From contig NZ_CP047146.1 in NCBI RefSeq assembly GCF_009834125.1, forward strand, positions 3,651,501 to 3,715,500: a stretch of DNA of 64,000 nt. The letters are read 5' to 3'. The notes beneath the pieces were generated by a model that saw only the letters and a program-made list of their open reading frames with translations, was not told the origin of the DNA and made no database searches. The translations under genes and the position numbers were made by a program. The first letter of the stretch is position 1. Each line of letters starts with the position of its first letter. Positions 23,839 to 32,591 of this stretch are shown here, piece by piece. The DNA comes from Streptomyces sp. GS7. Lineage in GTDB: Bacteria; Actinomycetota; Actinomycetes; Streptomycetales; Streptomycetaceae.

Positions 23839-25551
23839 ATGACGCCTTCCGCCTTTTCTGCTTCGTGCCCTCGCTGCGGCTGGGGATCGGCTCCGGGTGC
23901 CACGTTCTGCGGCAAGTGCGGCGGGGCCCTGGCGACCGGCGGGACCCCTGCGGCGCCGTCGGCCGGCGCTGCACCGCTCCCGGCGAACCTGTCCAAAGGG
24001 TCCACCTTCGCGCCCGCGGCCGGCAGCCGCTCCGCCGCGGCGTCGGCCGCGGGATCGACCTTCGCGCCCGCCACGGGCGGTGGCACCGCCGCCGTGCCGT
24101 CCAACGGATCCACGTTCACGCGCGCCACGGCCGGCCGCTCCGCCAACGCGCCTCGCTGGGGCGGTGGTCGGGACCTGACCCGGTATCTGTGCGCCGCGGC
24201 CTATCTCCATCGCGAGTACGCCAGGTCGCTCATCAGGGAGATCGCGGCCGAACCCCATCTGGGGGTGGCGATGGCCCCGGCGTGCGACGTGCCCGTCGTG
24301 CTCCGGCACGCCTACCGGGCCAACGCCCGCCGACACAGCCGGGATCTGCTGCTCGCCGCCCTGTTCGTGCTGGCCGTCGTGTTCACCTTCTGGGCCGGCA
24401 GGCCGCAAGCCACCCTGCTGATGCTGCTCTTCGCCTGGGTCACGGTGTTCTCCTTCGAACTCTCCACGAAATACGGGCGCCACCTCCAGGGCCTCCGCCC
24501 GGGGCGCTTCGACCCCGCCGCCGCGCCCCCACCGCTCAATCCCGAGATCGCCGCCGGCCTGCGTCAGATCGGCGATTACGCTCAGGGGAACGTCACGGCG
24601 TACAGCGGCTATTCACCGTTCATCGGGTACGGGAACGAACTCGAATCGTGGTCCCTGACGTTCGACGTCACCACGTCGAGCGGGGCGGGGGTGACGGCGC
24701 GGGACTTCGACGTGAAGGATCTCTATGCCCATATCGCCCAGCGCGTCGGCGCGTTGTCCCTGCCCTGCCTGGAGATCGAAGAGCGGCTCTTCGTGGACGG
24801 CGCGACCCTCCTGGGCGACCGGCGCTTCCTGCCGGACCCGCTCGGGCGGCCCGTCGCCTCGATTCCGCAGGACCGGATGGACGAGCTGAAGCGGGCGCCC
24901 GAGGAGGGGGCCCGCCCCTATCTGGTGGTGCATTCCACCGGCTGGGGCGGCGAGTTGGTCACGTCGCTCTTCCTGCGTTTCTTCCGGTCGGACTCCAATC
25001 TCTATGTCGAGGCGGTTCAGACGGTGTTGTGCCCGTTGCTCGACCGCTACCGGGTCATCGACACCCTCATGCCCCGCCCGCCGGTGCGTGATGTCCTCGA
25101 ACTGCTCGCGCAGACGCTGGTCAGCACCGTGTTCGTGCTGTTCGCCTCGCCCGTGCGCGCGGTCGCCGGATTCTCCCCGGACTACTGGATGTTCTGGCGG
25201 CTGCGCCGGCAGTACAAACTCATCACCCAGCTCCGGAACTTCGACTACGGGGCGCGGCAGAGCGTGCGGCAGAAGGCGGCGGACGGCAGGCACCGCCGCT
25301 ATTTCCAGAAGGCCGACTGCGGCATGGTCCTCAAGACCGTCGAAAAGCGGGTTCTGGACGCCCTCGTGGAATTCGCCGAGGCGAGGGGTATCGACGTGAG
25401 TGAACTGGTGCAGCGTCAGGAAATCATCATCAACAACGGCATCATCGCGACCCAGGGCGCGAAGGTGGAATCCAGCTCGGTCGCGACCGGTGAGAAGTCC
25501 CGGGTCTCGATGAACATTCTCAACAAGATCCCCCTGGTGCGACTGGACTGA
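23839..25551 (+). CDS. Zinc-ribbon membrane protein with C-terminal GIIAT motif
   Basis: A 570-residue protein of no recognised family. Residues 9-30 form a zinc ribbon (CPRCGWGSAPGATFCGKCG). A low-complexity segment with three copies of GSTF(A/T) follows, then a globular part. Two membrane helices lie near residues 168-207, and another hydrophobic stretch (LVSTVFVLFASPVRAVAGF) near 424-442. The last 40 residues contain NNGIIATQGAKV followed by VATGEKSRV, a motif repeated at the N-terminus of the next protein. ATG 23839 follows GGGGAG closely; GTG 23836 is an alternative. It is the first gene of a three-gene operon (25-bp gap to the next). Its orientation suggests a membrane effector, which is inference. 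Confidence 0.75.
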   Translation: MTPSAFSASCPRCGWGSAPGATFCGKCGGALATGGTPAAPSAGAAPLPANLSKGSTFAPAAGSRSAAASAAGSTFAPATGGGTAAVPSNGSTFTRATAGRSANAPRWGGGRDLTRYLCAAAYLHREYARSLIREIAAEPHLGVAMAPACDVPVVLRHAYRANARRHSRDLLLAALFVLAVVFTFWAGRPQATLLMLLFAWVTVFSFELSTKYGRHLQGLRPGRFDPAAAPPPLNPEIAAGLRQIGDYAQGNVTAYSGYSPFIGYGNELESWSLTFDVTTSSGAGVTARDFDVKDLYAHIAQRVGALSLPCLEIEERLFVDGATLLGDRRFLPDPLGRPVASIPQDRMDELKRAPEEGARPYLVVHSTGWGGELVTSLFLRFFRSDSNLYVEAVQTVLCPLLDRYRVIDTLMPRPPVRDVLELLAQTLVSTVFVLFASPVRAVAGFSPDYWMFWRLRRQYKLITQLRNFDYGARQSVRQKAADGRHRRYFQKADCGMVLKTVEKRVLDALVEFAEARGIDVSELVQRQEIIINNGIIATQGAKVESSSVATGEKSRVSMNILNKIPLVRLD

Positions 25552-25576
25552 CAACGGAAGGGGACGAGGAAGAGCG

Positions 25577-25948
25577 ATGCGGAGGAACGACGGGATCATC
25601 GCGACCGGCGGCTCGAACGTCGTCGGCAACGCCGTGGCGAGCGGCCGGGGCGCGCGGGCCGAGGTGCAGAACAGCGGGCTGTCCCAAGGTGACGGCGGGC
25701 GGCAGCCGTCGGCCCAGGAGATCGGCGACCTGCTGTCCCGGCTGATCGACGAACTCGGCCGGTCCGATCACCCCGACCGCGGCGACCTGATCGAGGCCGC
25801 CGAGGACGCGCGCGAGGAGGTCACCGCGGAGGCACCGCGCAAGGGCAAGCTGAAGCTGTTCGCCAAGGGCCTCGTGGAGGCCGTACCGGGATTCACGGCC
25901 CTCGCCTCCCTGGCGGTGACGATCGAAGAGGCGATCCGCGGGCTGTAG
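25577..25948 (+). CDS. Small GIIAT-motif protein with helical C-terminus
   Basis: A 123-residue protein. Residues 4-30 (NDGIIATGGSNVVGNAV then ASGRGARAEV) match the tail of the upstream protein at GIIAT-x-G-x2-V-x4-VA-x-G-x3-R. The rest is helical: EIGDLLSRLIDELGRSDH, an acidic stretch, and a hydrophobic end LFAKGLVEAVPGFTALASLA. Small actinobacterial proteins and NLR-associated domains with a Gly/Asn/Val repeat followed by a helical bundle have a similar build. It starts 25 bases after the previous stop with GAGGAAGAG upstream. The shared motif suggests the two proteins assemble together; no biochemical role is known to me. Confidence 0.75.
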   Translation: MRRNDGIIATGGSNVVGNAVASGRGARAEVQNSGLSQGDGGRQPSAQEIGDLLSRLIDELGRSDHPDRGDLIEAAEDAREEVTAEAPRKGKLKLFAKGLVEAVPGFTALASLAVTIEEAIRGL

Positions 25949-25983
25949 AAGCCACAAGCCACAAGCCACAAGCCACAAGCCAC
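25949..25983. repeat. Five tandem copies of AAGCCAC
   Basis: The 7-base unit AAGCCAC is repeated five times without interruption immediately after the stop codon of the small GIIAT protein; the next bases (ACGTCACAAGTC) look like decayed copies. It lies in the 135-bp gap before the third operon gene and may vary in length between strains. Confidence 0.8.
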
Positions 25984-26083
25984 ACGTCACAAGTCGCGGG
26001 CCGGGGCCCGGGGACGCCGGGACGCACGCGAAGCGCACCGGAACCCCAGGACGCTGGACATCAGGACGCCGGGGGAGACGACC

Positions 26084-26782
26084 ATGCCATCCTGCTTACG
26101 CTGCGGTGCGGACCTCGGCGGCACCGCAGCGACCCGCTGCCCGCGGTGCGGAACGCCCTGCCGGGACGGCACATGGCACGGCACCTACCAGCCCCGCGCC
26201 GCAGCCGACGACGACTACGTCCGCGTCGGCCCCACCATCCTCCCGCGCTGGATGCCGTGGCTGCTGGCGGCCGTACTCGTCGGGGGCGGGGCGGCGACGT
26301 ACCTGCTGCTCCACTCGCCCTCGGACCCCTCGCCCCGGACGGTCGACGCCACCCCGTGGACCACCCCGCCCCCGGCCCCCGGCGCCGCCCCCGTGACACC
26401 CGGCTACGGCGACACCCCCACCGTCCCGTACACCCCCACCGTCCCGTACACCCCACCCGACGCCCTGGTACCGAGCGCCGCCTCGCCCCCCGACGACGCG
26501 GGCGCGGTGGTGGAGCAGTTCTATCGGGACATCAACGACCACGACTTCGCGGCGGCCTGGAAGCTCGGCGGCCGGAACATCGGCGGCGCCTCGTACCAGG
26601 ACTGGCAGGCGGGCTACGCCACGACGGCGCACATCGAGGTCGGCGTGGTGGACACCGAGGGCGCCGGGCAGGTCACCGCGGTGATCAACGCGACCCAGAC
26701 GGACGGCTCGACGAAGGTGTTCCGCGGAACGTACACGGTGTCCGGCGGCGCGATCGTCAGCGCGGACATCACCCAGCGGTGA
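26084..26782 (+). CDS. Zinc-ribbon, single-TM protein with NTF2-like outer domain
   Basis: A 232-residue protein. Residues 4-24 form a zinc ribbon (CLRCGADL ... RCPRCG), and residues about 55-77 one membrane helix (WMPWLLAAVLVGGGAATYLL). A Pro-rich linker with a duplicated TVPYTP follows. The C-terminal 100 residues (VVEQFYRDINDHDFAAAWKL ... ITQR) look like an NTF2/SnoaL-type fold outside the membrane. Its combination of zinc ribbon and TM parallels the first operon gene, supporting a shared membrane assembly. The start has no perfect ribosome site (GGGGGAGACGACC upstream). Function unknown. Confidence 0.75.
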   Translation: MPSCLRCGADLGGTAATRCPRCGTPCRDGTWHGTYQPRAAADDDYVRVGPTILPRWMPWLLAAVLVGGGAATYLLLHSPSDPSPRTVDATPWTTPPPAPGAAPVTPGYGDTPTVPYTPTVPYTPPDALVPSAASPPDDAGAVVEQFYRDINDHDFAAAWKLGGRNIGGASYQDWQAGYATTAHIEVGVVDTEGAGQVTAVINATQTDGSTKVFRGTYTVSGGAIVSADITQR

Positions 26783-26804
26783 CCGCCCGCCGCCGGGCGC
26801 GTGC

Positions 26805-27902
26805 TCAGCCGAAGCGGAGCACGGGCTTGATGACCTGACCGGCGGAGGCGGCCTGGGCGGCGCGCTCGATCTCGGCGAACGGGAACTCGGTGATGATGTC
26901 GTGGAGGGGAAGTGTGCCCTCGCGGTGGAGCGCGACGAGGTGCGGGATGAACTCGGCGGGCCGGGCGTCACCCTCGATCACCCCGCGGATCCGGAGGCCC
27001 TTGGTCATCACGGTCATGATGTCGAACGTGGCCTGACCGCCGATGCCGACCAGTGCCAGGGTGCCTTGCCTGCGCAGCGCGGTGACGGCCTGGGAGATCA
27101 CCTCGGCCTGTCCGGTGGTGTCGATGGCGTGATGGGGCCCGCCGCCGGTGAGGTCGCGGACGGCCTCGGCGACGTCGTCGGTGGTGGGGTCGACGGCCGC
27201 GGTGGCACCGAATTCCAGGGCCTTGGCGCGGCGGGCGGGAAGCGGGTCGACGGCGATGACGTCACAGCCCTCGGCGACCGCGGCCATGACGGAGCTGAGG
27301 CCGACGCTCCCGGTGCCGAAGACCGCCACGGACGAACCCTTCGGCGGGCGCAGCACGTTGAGGACCGTGCCGACGCCGGTCTGCACGCCGCAGCCGAGCG
27401 GCGCGGCGATCGCGGGCGGCAGGTCGGCGGGCACCTTGACGACGTTGCTGCGGTGCGCGATTGCGTGGCTGGCGAACGCGGACTGGCCGAAGAAGTTGCC
27501 GAAGACGGTGTCGCCGTTGGCCCGGCTGAGGGGAGTCGTGCCGTCGGGGCGCGCGCCGCTGGCGTTGAGGGCGAAGATGCCGGTCTCGCAGTAGGCGGGG
27601 TGGCGGGCGCTGCACTGGCCGCAGGTGGTGCAGCTGCGGTAGCTCAGGGCGACACTGTCGCCGGGCCGGACGGTGTCGACCTCCTCGCCCACGGCCTCGA
27701 CGACGCCCGCGCCCTCGTGCCCGAAGACCATCGGGCTGCGCTCCGCGGGCCAGCTCCGCCGGGCGCTGAGGTCGGTGTGGCAGATGCCCGCGGCCGTCAT
27801 CCTGACCAGGATCTCGTCCGGCCGCGGCGCGGCGATGACGAGGTCGTCGTGGACGGTGAACGGCCCGCCGGGGGACTCGACGAGGGCTGCCTGAATACGC
27901 AT
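26805..27902 (-). CDS. NAD(P)-dependent zinc alcohol dehydrogenase (aryl-alcohol type)
   Basis: A 365-residue medium-chain dehydrogenase. Catalytic zinc ligands are Cys and His in GICHTDLSAR and GHEGAGVVEAVG. The structural zinc site is SCTTCGQCSARHPAYC. The coenzyme fold is VAVFGTGSVGLSSVMAA. The overall order resembles benzyl/aryl-alcohol dehydrogenases (XylB/AdhC class), which interconvert alcohols and aldehydes with NAD. The ATG at 27902 has AAGGA upstream. It lies directly downstream of a DUF4334 gene on the same strand (65-bp gap) and may be co-transcribed with it. Confidence 0.9.
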   Translation of the reverse strand: MRIQAALVESPGGPFTVHDDLVIAAPRPDEILVRMTAAGICHTDLSARRSWPAERSPMVFGHEGAGVVEAVGEEVDTVRPGDSVALSYRSCTTCGQCSARHPAYCETGIFALNASGARPDGTTPLSRANGDTVFGNFFGQSAFASHAIAHRSNVVKVPADLPPAIAAPLGCGVQTGVGTVLNVLRPPKGSSVAVFGTGSVGLSSVMAAVAEGCDVIAVDPLPARRAKALEFGATAAVDPTTDDVAEAVRDLTGGGPHHAIDTTGQAEVISQAVTALRRQGTLALVGIGGQATFDIMTVMTKGLRIRGVIEGDARPAEFIPHLVALHREGTLPLHDIITEFPFAEIERAAQAASAGQVIKPVLRFG

Positions 27903-27967
27903 GGGGTCCTTGGGTGTTGGTCGCCGGGGTCGGGCGGGGGGTGGGGGGCCGCGGTGCCGCGTCCCGG

Positions 27968-28435
27968 TCAGTCGCGGTCGAGGAGGAAGTAGAAGTACCG
28001 GCCGTCGTCGAGGACGTCCTTGCCGTTCATGACGCCCAGGAGGGTGGTGTCGTCGAGGCGCTTGAAGTGGTCGATGACGGGCTGGCCGTCGTACACCATC
28101 GAGGCGGTCGACTCCCCGCGGAATTCGACCATCCACAAGCTGGCCTCGCCCTTGCCCGCCTCGACGTGGGAGAACAGCTCCCCGTCCGGGCCGCGGCAGA
28201 TCAGCGGCCGTACGTCGGAGAGGGAACGGAAGTCCTTGCCATGCCAGTTGGCGGCTTTCAGCAGGCCCTCGACACGGTGCCCGGTGACGAATGCGCTGCC
28301 CTTCCAGGGGCCGAGGATGTCCTCGGGCCGTACCGGCTCCAGAGCGGCCCACAGATCGTCCAGTTCCTCGGCGGTCACCTTTCCGCCGGCCGCGCGGATG
28401 GCGGCGATACGGGCACGGGCCTGTTCGGCGTCCAT
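27968..28435 (-). CDS. DUF4334 / GXWXG domain protein
   Basis: A 155-residue protein. The motif GPWKGSAF near residue 42 is the GXWXG signature. The C-terminal part (STASMVYDGQPVIDHFKRLD, LLGVMNGKDV, RYFYFLLDRD) is the DUF4334 region. The family is thought to bind small hydrophobic ligands in a beta barrel; no reaction is established. The start at 28435 has AGGAGA 9 bases upstream, whereas the in-frame ATG at 28495 has none. It probably forms an operon with the downstream alcohol dehydrogenase. Confidence 0.85.
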   Translation of the reverse strand: MDAEQARARIAAIRAAGGKVTAEELDDLWAALEPVRPEDILGPWKGSAFVTGHRVEGLLKAANWHGKDFRSLSDVRPLICRGPDGELFSHVEAGKGEASLWMVEFRGESTASMVYDGQPVIDHFKRLDDTTLLGVMNGKDVLDDGRYFYFLLDRD

Positions 28436-28562
28436 GGGGCTGCTCTCCTTCGGCGTGTGCTCGTTCTTGTCCGGTGGCCTGACGTTAGCGTTCACCGGGC
28501 GGTCCGGTACGGCGTGACCGCGCGATCGCGCCAGGCGATCTCCTACGGCCGGGACGGCGCCT

Positions 28563-29471
28563 TCACGCCGTCTCGCCGGACGTCACCCCGGCCACCCCGG
28601 CCACCCCGGCTCTCCGGAGCAGCGAGGCGAGGACGGCATCGGCATGTGTCCACAGGAGGGAGCCGCCGGCATCCGGAACCAGACGGCGCTCGGCGCCGGG
28701 AATGCGGGTGGCCAGGAACGCGCCGTTGTCGGGGGAGTGGCCGGTGTCGCGTTCGCCGTACCAGATGTCGACGGGGACGGTGATCTCCGACAGGCGGAAC
28801 GGCCAGCGCCCCATGGCCAGCACCGTGTCCCGGGCGTAACCGGCCGCCGCTCCACCGGCGAAGGCTTCGTCCAGGGCGCGGCGGTAGGCGTCCGCGAACC
28901 GCGGTTCGCGGTAGACGGCCAGGTCGCAGTCCGGGCTCCGGTCCATGACCATGTTCCACATGGCCTCCGCGGTGAACCCGGCGAAGAACTCCTCGGCGCC
29001 CGCGGGGTCGGCCGCCGTCCGCTCGACCAGGCCGCGCAGCTCCGCCGGCAGCGCGGCGGCGAACTCGGGTGCGGCGATCTCGTCCGCGCCCGAGACGACG
29101 GCCAGCGCGGACGCGATCCCCGCCGTGGCGCAGGCCAGCGCGAACGGTGCCCCCTGCGAACCGCCGACCACCGGAACGCGTCCCAGCCCGCGCAGCGCGA
29201 GGAGTTGGCGGATGTCACCGGCGAAGTCGGCGAACGTCCGCCCCGGGTGCGGCGTGGAAGCCCCGAGTCCCGGGCGGTCCACCGAGACGAGGCGTACGCC
29301 CTGCTGCTCGACGACGTCGGCGCCGAAGCCCAGCCATCGGCTCGTCGCCGCACCCGGGCACAGCAGTACGGGCACGCCGTCCTTCGGCCCCCACTCCGCC
29401 CACCCGAGCCATCGGCCGTCGGACAGCCGGGTCTCACCGAGTCGGGCAGGGTCGGCAACGTAACCGCTCAT
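28563..29471 (-). CDS. Alpha/beta-fold hydrolase
   Basis: A 302-residue protein. The strand-loop with VPVLLCPGAATS (oxyanion region), the nucleophile elbow VVGGSQGAPFAL (Ser in GGSQG), an acid in VPVDIWYGERDTGHSP and a late His (LLWTHADAV) fit the serine hydrolase triad. A cap domain lies between. The substrate is unknown. No clear ribosome site precedes the ATG at 29471; two ATGs 9-12 bases earlier are equally possible. It is divergent from the aminotransferase. Confidence 0.82.
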   Translation of the reverse strand: MSGYVADPARLGETRLSDGRWLGWAEWGPKDGVPVLLCPGAATSRWLGFGADVVEQQGVRLVSVDRPGLGASTPHPGRTFADFAGDIRQLLALRGLGRVPVVGGSQGAPFALACATAGIASALAVVSGADEIAAPEFAAALPAELRGLVERTAADPAGAEEFFAGFTAEAMWNMVMDRSPDCDLAVYREPRFADAYRRALDEAFAGGAAAGYARDTVLAMGRWPFRLSEITVPVDIWYGERDTGHSPDNGAFLATRIPGAERRLVPDAGGSLLWTHADAVLASLLRRAGVAGVAGVTSGETA

Positions 29472-29646
29472 GATCAACATCATGGCAGCCGGCGGCACCC
29501 CGAGACACCCGGATTTTCCGCCACCCGCAACCGGAACTCCCGCACCGGCATCCCCGCACCGCCCTTCCCGCATCGGCATCCGGACCGGTCAGCCGCTGTT
29601 GCCCCGCGCAGAAATCCTGGCGCGCCGATCGCGCGCCTGAACAACG

Positions 29647-30939
29647 ATGGCGGTCATGGACCTGACGACACTTGCGCGCACCGAACTGTCCGCACGCCTC
29701 GCCGCCCTCCACGACGAGCACGGCCGCCTCACGAGCCGGGGCCTGCGTCTGAACCTGACTCGTGGCAAGCCCTCCGCCGAGCAACTGGAGCTGTCGCGGC
29801 CGCTGCTGAACCTGCCGGGTCCCGGCGACCACACCGCGCAGGACGGTACCGACGTCCGCAACTACGGCGGACTCCAGGGACTGCCCGAACTGCGCGCGGC
29901 GTTCTCCGGTCCGTTGCAGGTGCCGGTGGACCAGCTGGTCGCGTTCGGCAACTCCAGCCTGGAGCTGATGTACGAATGCGTGGTGGATGCCGTCCTGTTC
30001 GGCCTGCCCGGTGCTCCGGCACCCTGGCCGCGCGAGGGGCGGACGGCCATGCTCTGCCCGGTGCCCGGCTACGACCGGCACTTCGCGCTCTGCGAGAAGC
30101 TCGGCATCGACATGATCCCGGTGCCGATGACGGCGGACGGCCCGGACATGGACGAGGTGGAACGGCTCGTCGCCGACGAACGGGTCAAGGGCATCTGGTG
30201 CGTTCCGAAGTACAGCAACCCGACCGGGGCCTGCTACCCGCCCGAGACGGTACGGCGGCTGGCCGCCATGGAGACGGCCGCCCCGGACTTCCGCGTCTTC
30301 TGGGACAACGCGTACGCCGTGCACCAGGTCGGCGCGGACGCACCCCTCGCCGACATCCTGAGCCTGAGCGCCGAGCTGGGCCACCCCGACCGGGTGTTCG
30401 TCTTCGGCTCGACCTCGAAGATCACCTTGGCCGGCGGCGGTGTGGCCTTCTTCGGATCCTCGCCCGCCAACGTCTCCTGGCTGCTCGGCCACCTCTCGAA
30501 GCGGACGATCGGCCCGGACAAGACCAACCAGCTGCGGCACGCCCGCTTCCTGCCCGACGCCGCGGCCGTACGGGCCCACATGGCGCGCCACGCCGCACTG
30601 CTGCGGCCCAAGTTCGAGCTGATCGACGCGGTGCTGGAGAAGCGGCTCGGGGGAACCGGCGTCGCGTCCTGGACACGTCCGCCGGGGGGCTACTTCGTGA
30701 GCCTGGACGTGCTGGACGGCTGCGCGGCCCGAGCGGTGGAGCTGGCCGGTGCCGCGGGTATCGCGCTCACGCCCGCCGGCGCCACCTTCCCGTACGGAAA
30801 GGACCCGCGGGACCGCAACATCCGCCTCGCCCCGAGCCACCCCGGCCCGGCGGAACTCGGTGACGCGCTGGAAGGGCTCGCCCTGTGTGTGGAACTGGCC
30901 GCGGTGGAACGCCTGCTGGGGGCCGGGCAAGAGGCGTAA
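29647..30939 (+). CDS. PLP-dependent aminotransferase (PF12897 type)
   Basis: A 430-residue fold-type I aminotransferase. Landmarks are LRLNLTRGKPSAEQLELS at the N-terminus, AFGNSSLELMYE, VPKYSNPTGACYP, FWDNAYAVHQ and the PLP lysine in VFGSTSKITLAGGG. The order matches the aspartate/alanine-glyoxylate-like class common in actinomycetes, with no GntR-type DNA-binding domain fused. It transfers amino groups between amino and keto acids in the cytoplasm. ATG 29647 or the ATG three codons later could be the start. No operon partner is evident. Confidence 0.88.
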   Translation: MAVMDLTTLARTELSARLAALHDEHGRLTSRGLRLNLTRGKPSAEQLELSRPLLNLPGPGDHTAQDGTDVRNYGGLQGLPELRAAFSGPLQVPVDQLVAFGNSSLELMYECVVDAVLFGLPGAPAPWPREGRTAMLCPVPGYDRHFALCEKLGIDMIPVPMTADGPDMDEVERLVADERVKGIWCVPKYSNPTGACYPPETVRRLAAMETAAPDFRVFWDNAYAVHQVGADAPLADILSLSAELGHPDRVFVFGSTSKITLAGGGVAFFGSSPANVSWLLGHLSKRTIGPDKTNQLRHARFLPDAAAVRAHMARHAALLRPKFELIDAVLEKRLGGTGVASWTRPPGGYFVSLDVLDGCAARAVELAGAAGIALTPAGATFPYGKDPRDRNIRLAPSHPGPAELGDALEGLALCVELAAVERLLGAGQEA

Positions 30940-30947
30940 GCGGCGCG

Positions 30948-30992
30948 GGCCGGGCCCTTGTGCTGCCCCACCTGCGGGACAGGGGCCCGGCC
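30948..30992. terminator. Inverted repeat after the aminotransferase
   Basis: GGCCGGGCCC at 30948-30957 and GGGCCCGGCC at 30983-30992 can pair across a 25-base loop, starting 9 bases past the stop codon. The loop is long, so efficiency is uncertain. Confidence 0.45.
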
Positions 30993-31132
30993 GCGGCGGT
31001 CCCGTCACGGGACGGCGGCGGCCGGAACGCGTTGGCACCCCCCTCACAACAACGCGAAAGAGCCGTCGACCGGAACGATGCGATCCCTTACGGTACGCAG
31101 TGCCCCCGATGGATTGACGTACCGGAGACACC

Positions 31133-32113
31133 ATGGCAATGCGCACTTTGCTGATGACCGGGGCGAGCCGCGGACTGGGCAGAACAGCCGCCGAGCATCT
31201 GCTGCGGGCGAACCCGGACCTCCATCTGCTCGTGACGTCCCGGGGAACCAGCGGCAACCGGCTCGCCGCCGAGCTGGCCGAGGCCACCGGCAATCCCCAC
31301 GTGTCCGCGGTCTGCTGCAATCTGGCGGCGCGGGAATGCATCCGGGCGGCCGCCGACGAGATCGCCGGCCGCCTGGCCGCGGGCGACCTGCCGCCGCTGT
31401 GCGGCTTCGTGGGCAACGCCGGCCTCCAGCTGACCACCCGGACCCGCACCGACGCCGACGGTGTCGAGCTGACCTTCTCGGTCAACGTCCTCGCCAACTG
31501 GCTCCTCATCCGCCTGCTGTGGGAGCACTTCACCGCCCCCAGCCGCATCGTCGTGGTCGGCAGCGACACGCACTTCGGGGACCTGCGCCACAACATGGGC
31601 ATGGTCCCCGCACCCCGCTGGGAAAGCGTCCAGGCCCTCGCCGCACCCCACCACGACAAGCGAGCGCACACCGCCTCCGAAGGCCGCACCGCCTACTCCA
31701 CCAGCAAACTCGCCGTGCTCTACCTCGTCCACGCACTGGCCCGCCGACTGCCCGAAGGCATCGACGCCTACACCTTCAACCCGGGCTACGTCCCCGGCAC
31801 CGGCCTGGTCCGCGACGCCGGCCCCGCCGTCCAGCTCCTCTCCCGCACCGTTCTGCACGCGCTGACCGCCACCCCGCTCGCCCTGAGCCCCGCCCGTGCC
31901 GGCCGCCTGCTCGCCGAGGTCGCGGCCGGCCCCCGCCCGGGTCCCACCGGCGCCTACATCGACCGCCATTCCGTGGACCGGTCCTCCGCGGAGTCCTACG
32001 ACGAGGACCGGGAGGAAGAACTCTGGCGCACCGCGGCCGAGTTGTGCGGCGTGTCCGGGGGGCCGGACGTCCCGCGGGCCGAGGGGCGGGCGCGGGGCCG
32101 CGGTGCGCCATGA
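31133..32113 (+). CDS. Short-chain dehydrogenase/reductase
   Basis: A 326-residue SDR. The nucleotide-binding loop is LLMTGASRGLGR. GFVGNAGLQ stands at the N-A-G position, and the catalytic Tyr-x3-Lys is YSTSK at about residue 188. An insert before the active site and a long C-terminus (to residue 326) resemble protochlorophyllide-reductase-like or retinol dehydrogenase-like SDRs rather than the 250-residue classical type. The substrate is unknown. It lies downstream of the aminotransferase but 190 bases away and is probably separately transcribed. The start may be ATG 31133 or 31139. Confidence 0.85.
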   Translation: MAMRTLLMTGASRGLGRTAAEHLLRANPDLHLLVTSRGTSGNRLAAELAEATGNPHVSAVCCNLAARECIRAAADEIAGRLAAGDLPPLCGFVGNAGLQLTTRTRTDADGVELTFSVNVLANWLLIRLLWEHFTAPSRIVVVGSDTHFGDLRHNMGMVPAPRWESVQALAAPHHDKRAHTASEGRTAYSTSKLAVLYLVHALARRLPEGIDAYTFNPGYVPGTGLVRDAGPAVQLLSRTVLHALTATPLALSPARAGRLLAEVAAGPRPGPTGAYIDRHSVDRSSAESYDEDREEELWRTAAELCGVSGGPDVPRAEGRARGRGAP

Positions 32114-32245
32114 CCGCGACCGTGTCCCCGTTGCCCGGCGAACCGCGGCGGACGGGCGGTACGACGGGTCGCGCCGGTCGCGCCGGTCACGTCGTCCGGG
32201 CCGGGCGGCCGGTGATCCCGACGGAGCCGCCCAGCTCGGGGTCTT

Positions 32246-32390
32246 GAGGACCGCGGCGTCGTACGGCTGAGGTTCCGGGACGCGGTTTCCGTTCCGAGAA
32301 GCGGTTCTCCAGGAGCCTGGCTGCCCGGTGGCGGTCTTGGAGGAGGGCGCGGCCGACGGCGACCAGGTCGAACGCGTCGCGTTCCGGCCG
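32246..32390 (-). pseudogene. Old Yellow Enzyme C-terminal remnant
   Basis: The minus strand reads DAFDLVAVGRALLQD ... AARLLENRF, the C-terminal FMN-binding part of NADH:flavin oxidoreductases. The closing segment QPYDAAVLKTP is found in a second frame, so a frameshift separates them. Nothing upstream resembles the TIM-barrel body. It is the tail of a lost gene. Confidence 0.65.
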
Positions 32391-32591
32391 TCTCGTGGCC
32401 GGCGCAGGAGCAACCGCCCCGGCGGGCGCGGCATTCCACCTCTCCGGCAAGGCGCCCCCGCGACCCCGGACATGCGCCCGGAGCCGCCCGGCCGCGGACG
32501 CCTCGCGGAATGCCGGCCAGTAGGGTTGCGGGGTTGCGCATGTGGGCAAGTGTTGTGCGCTGGGTGACTGTCCATACATAGGAGGCTGTAG

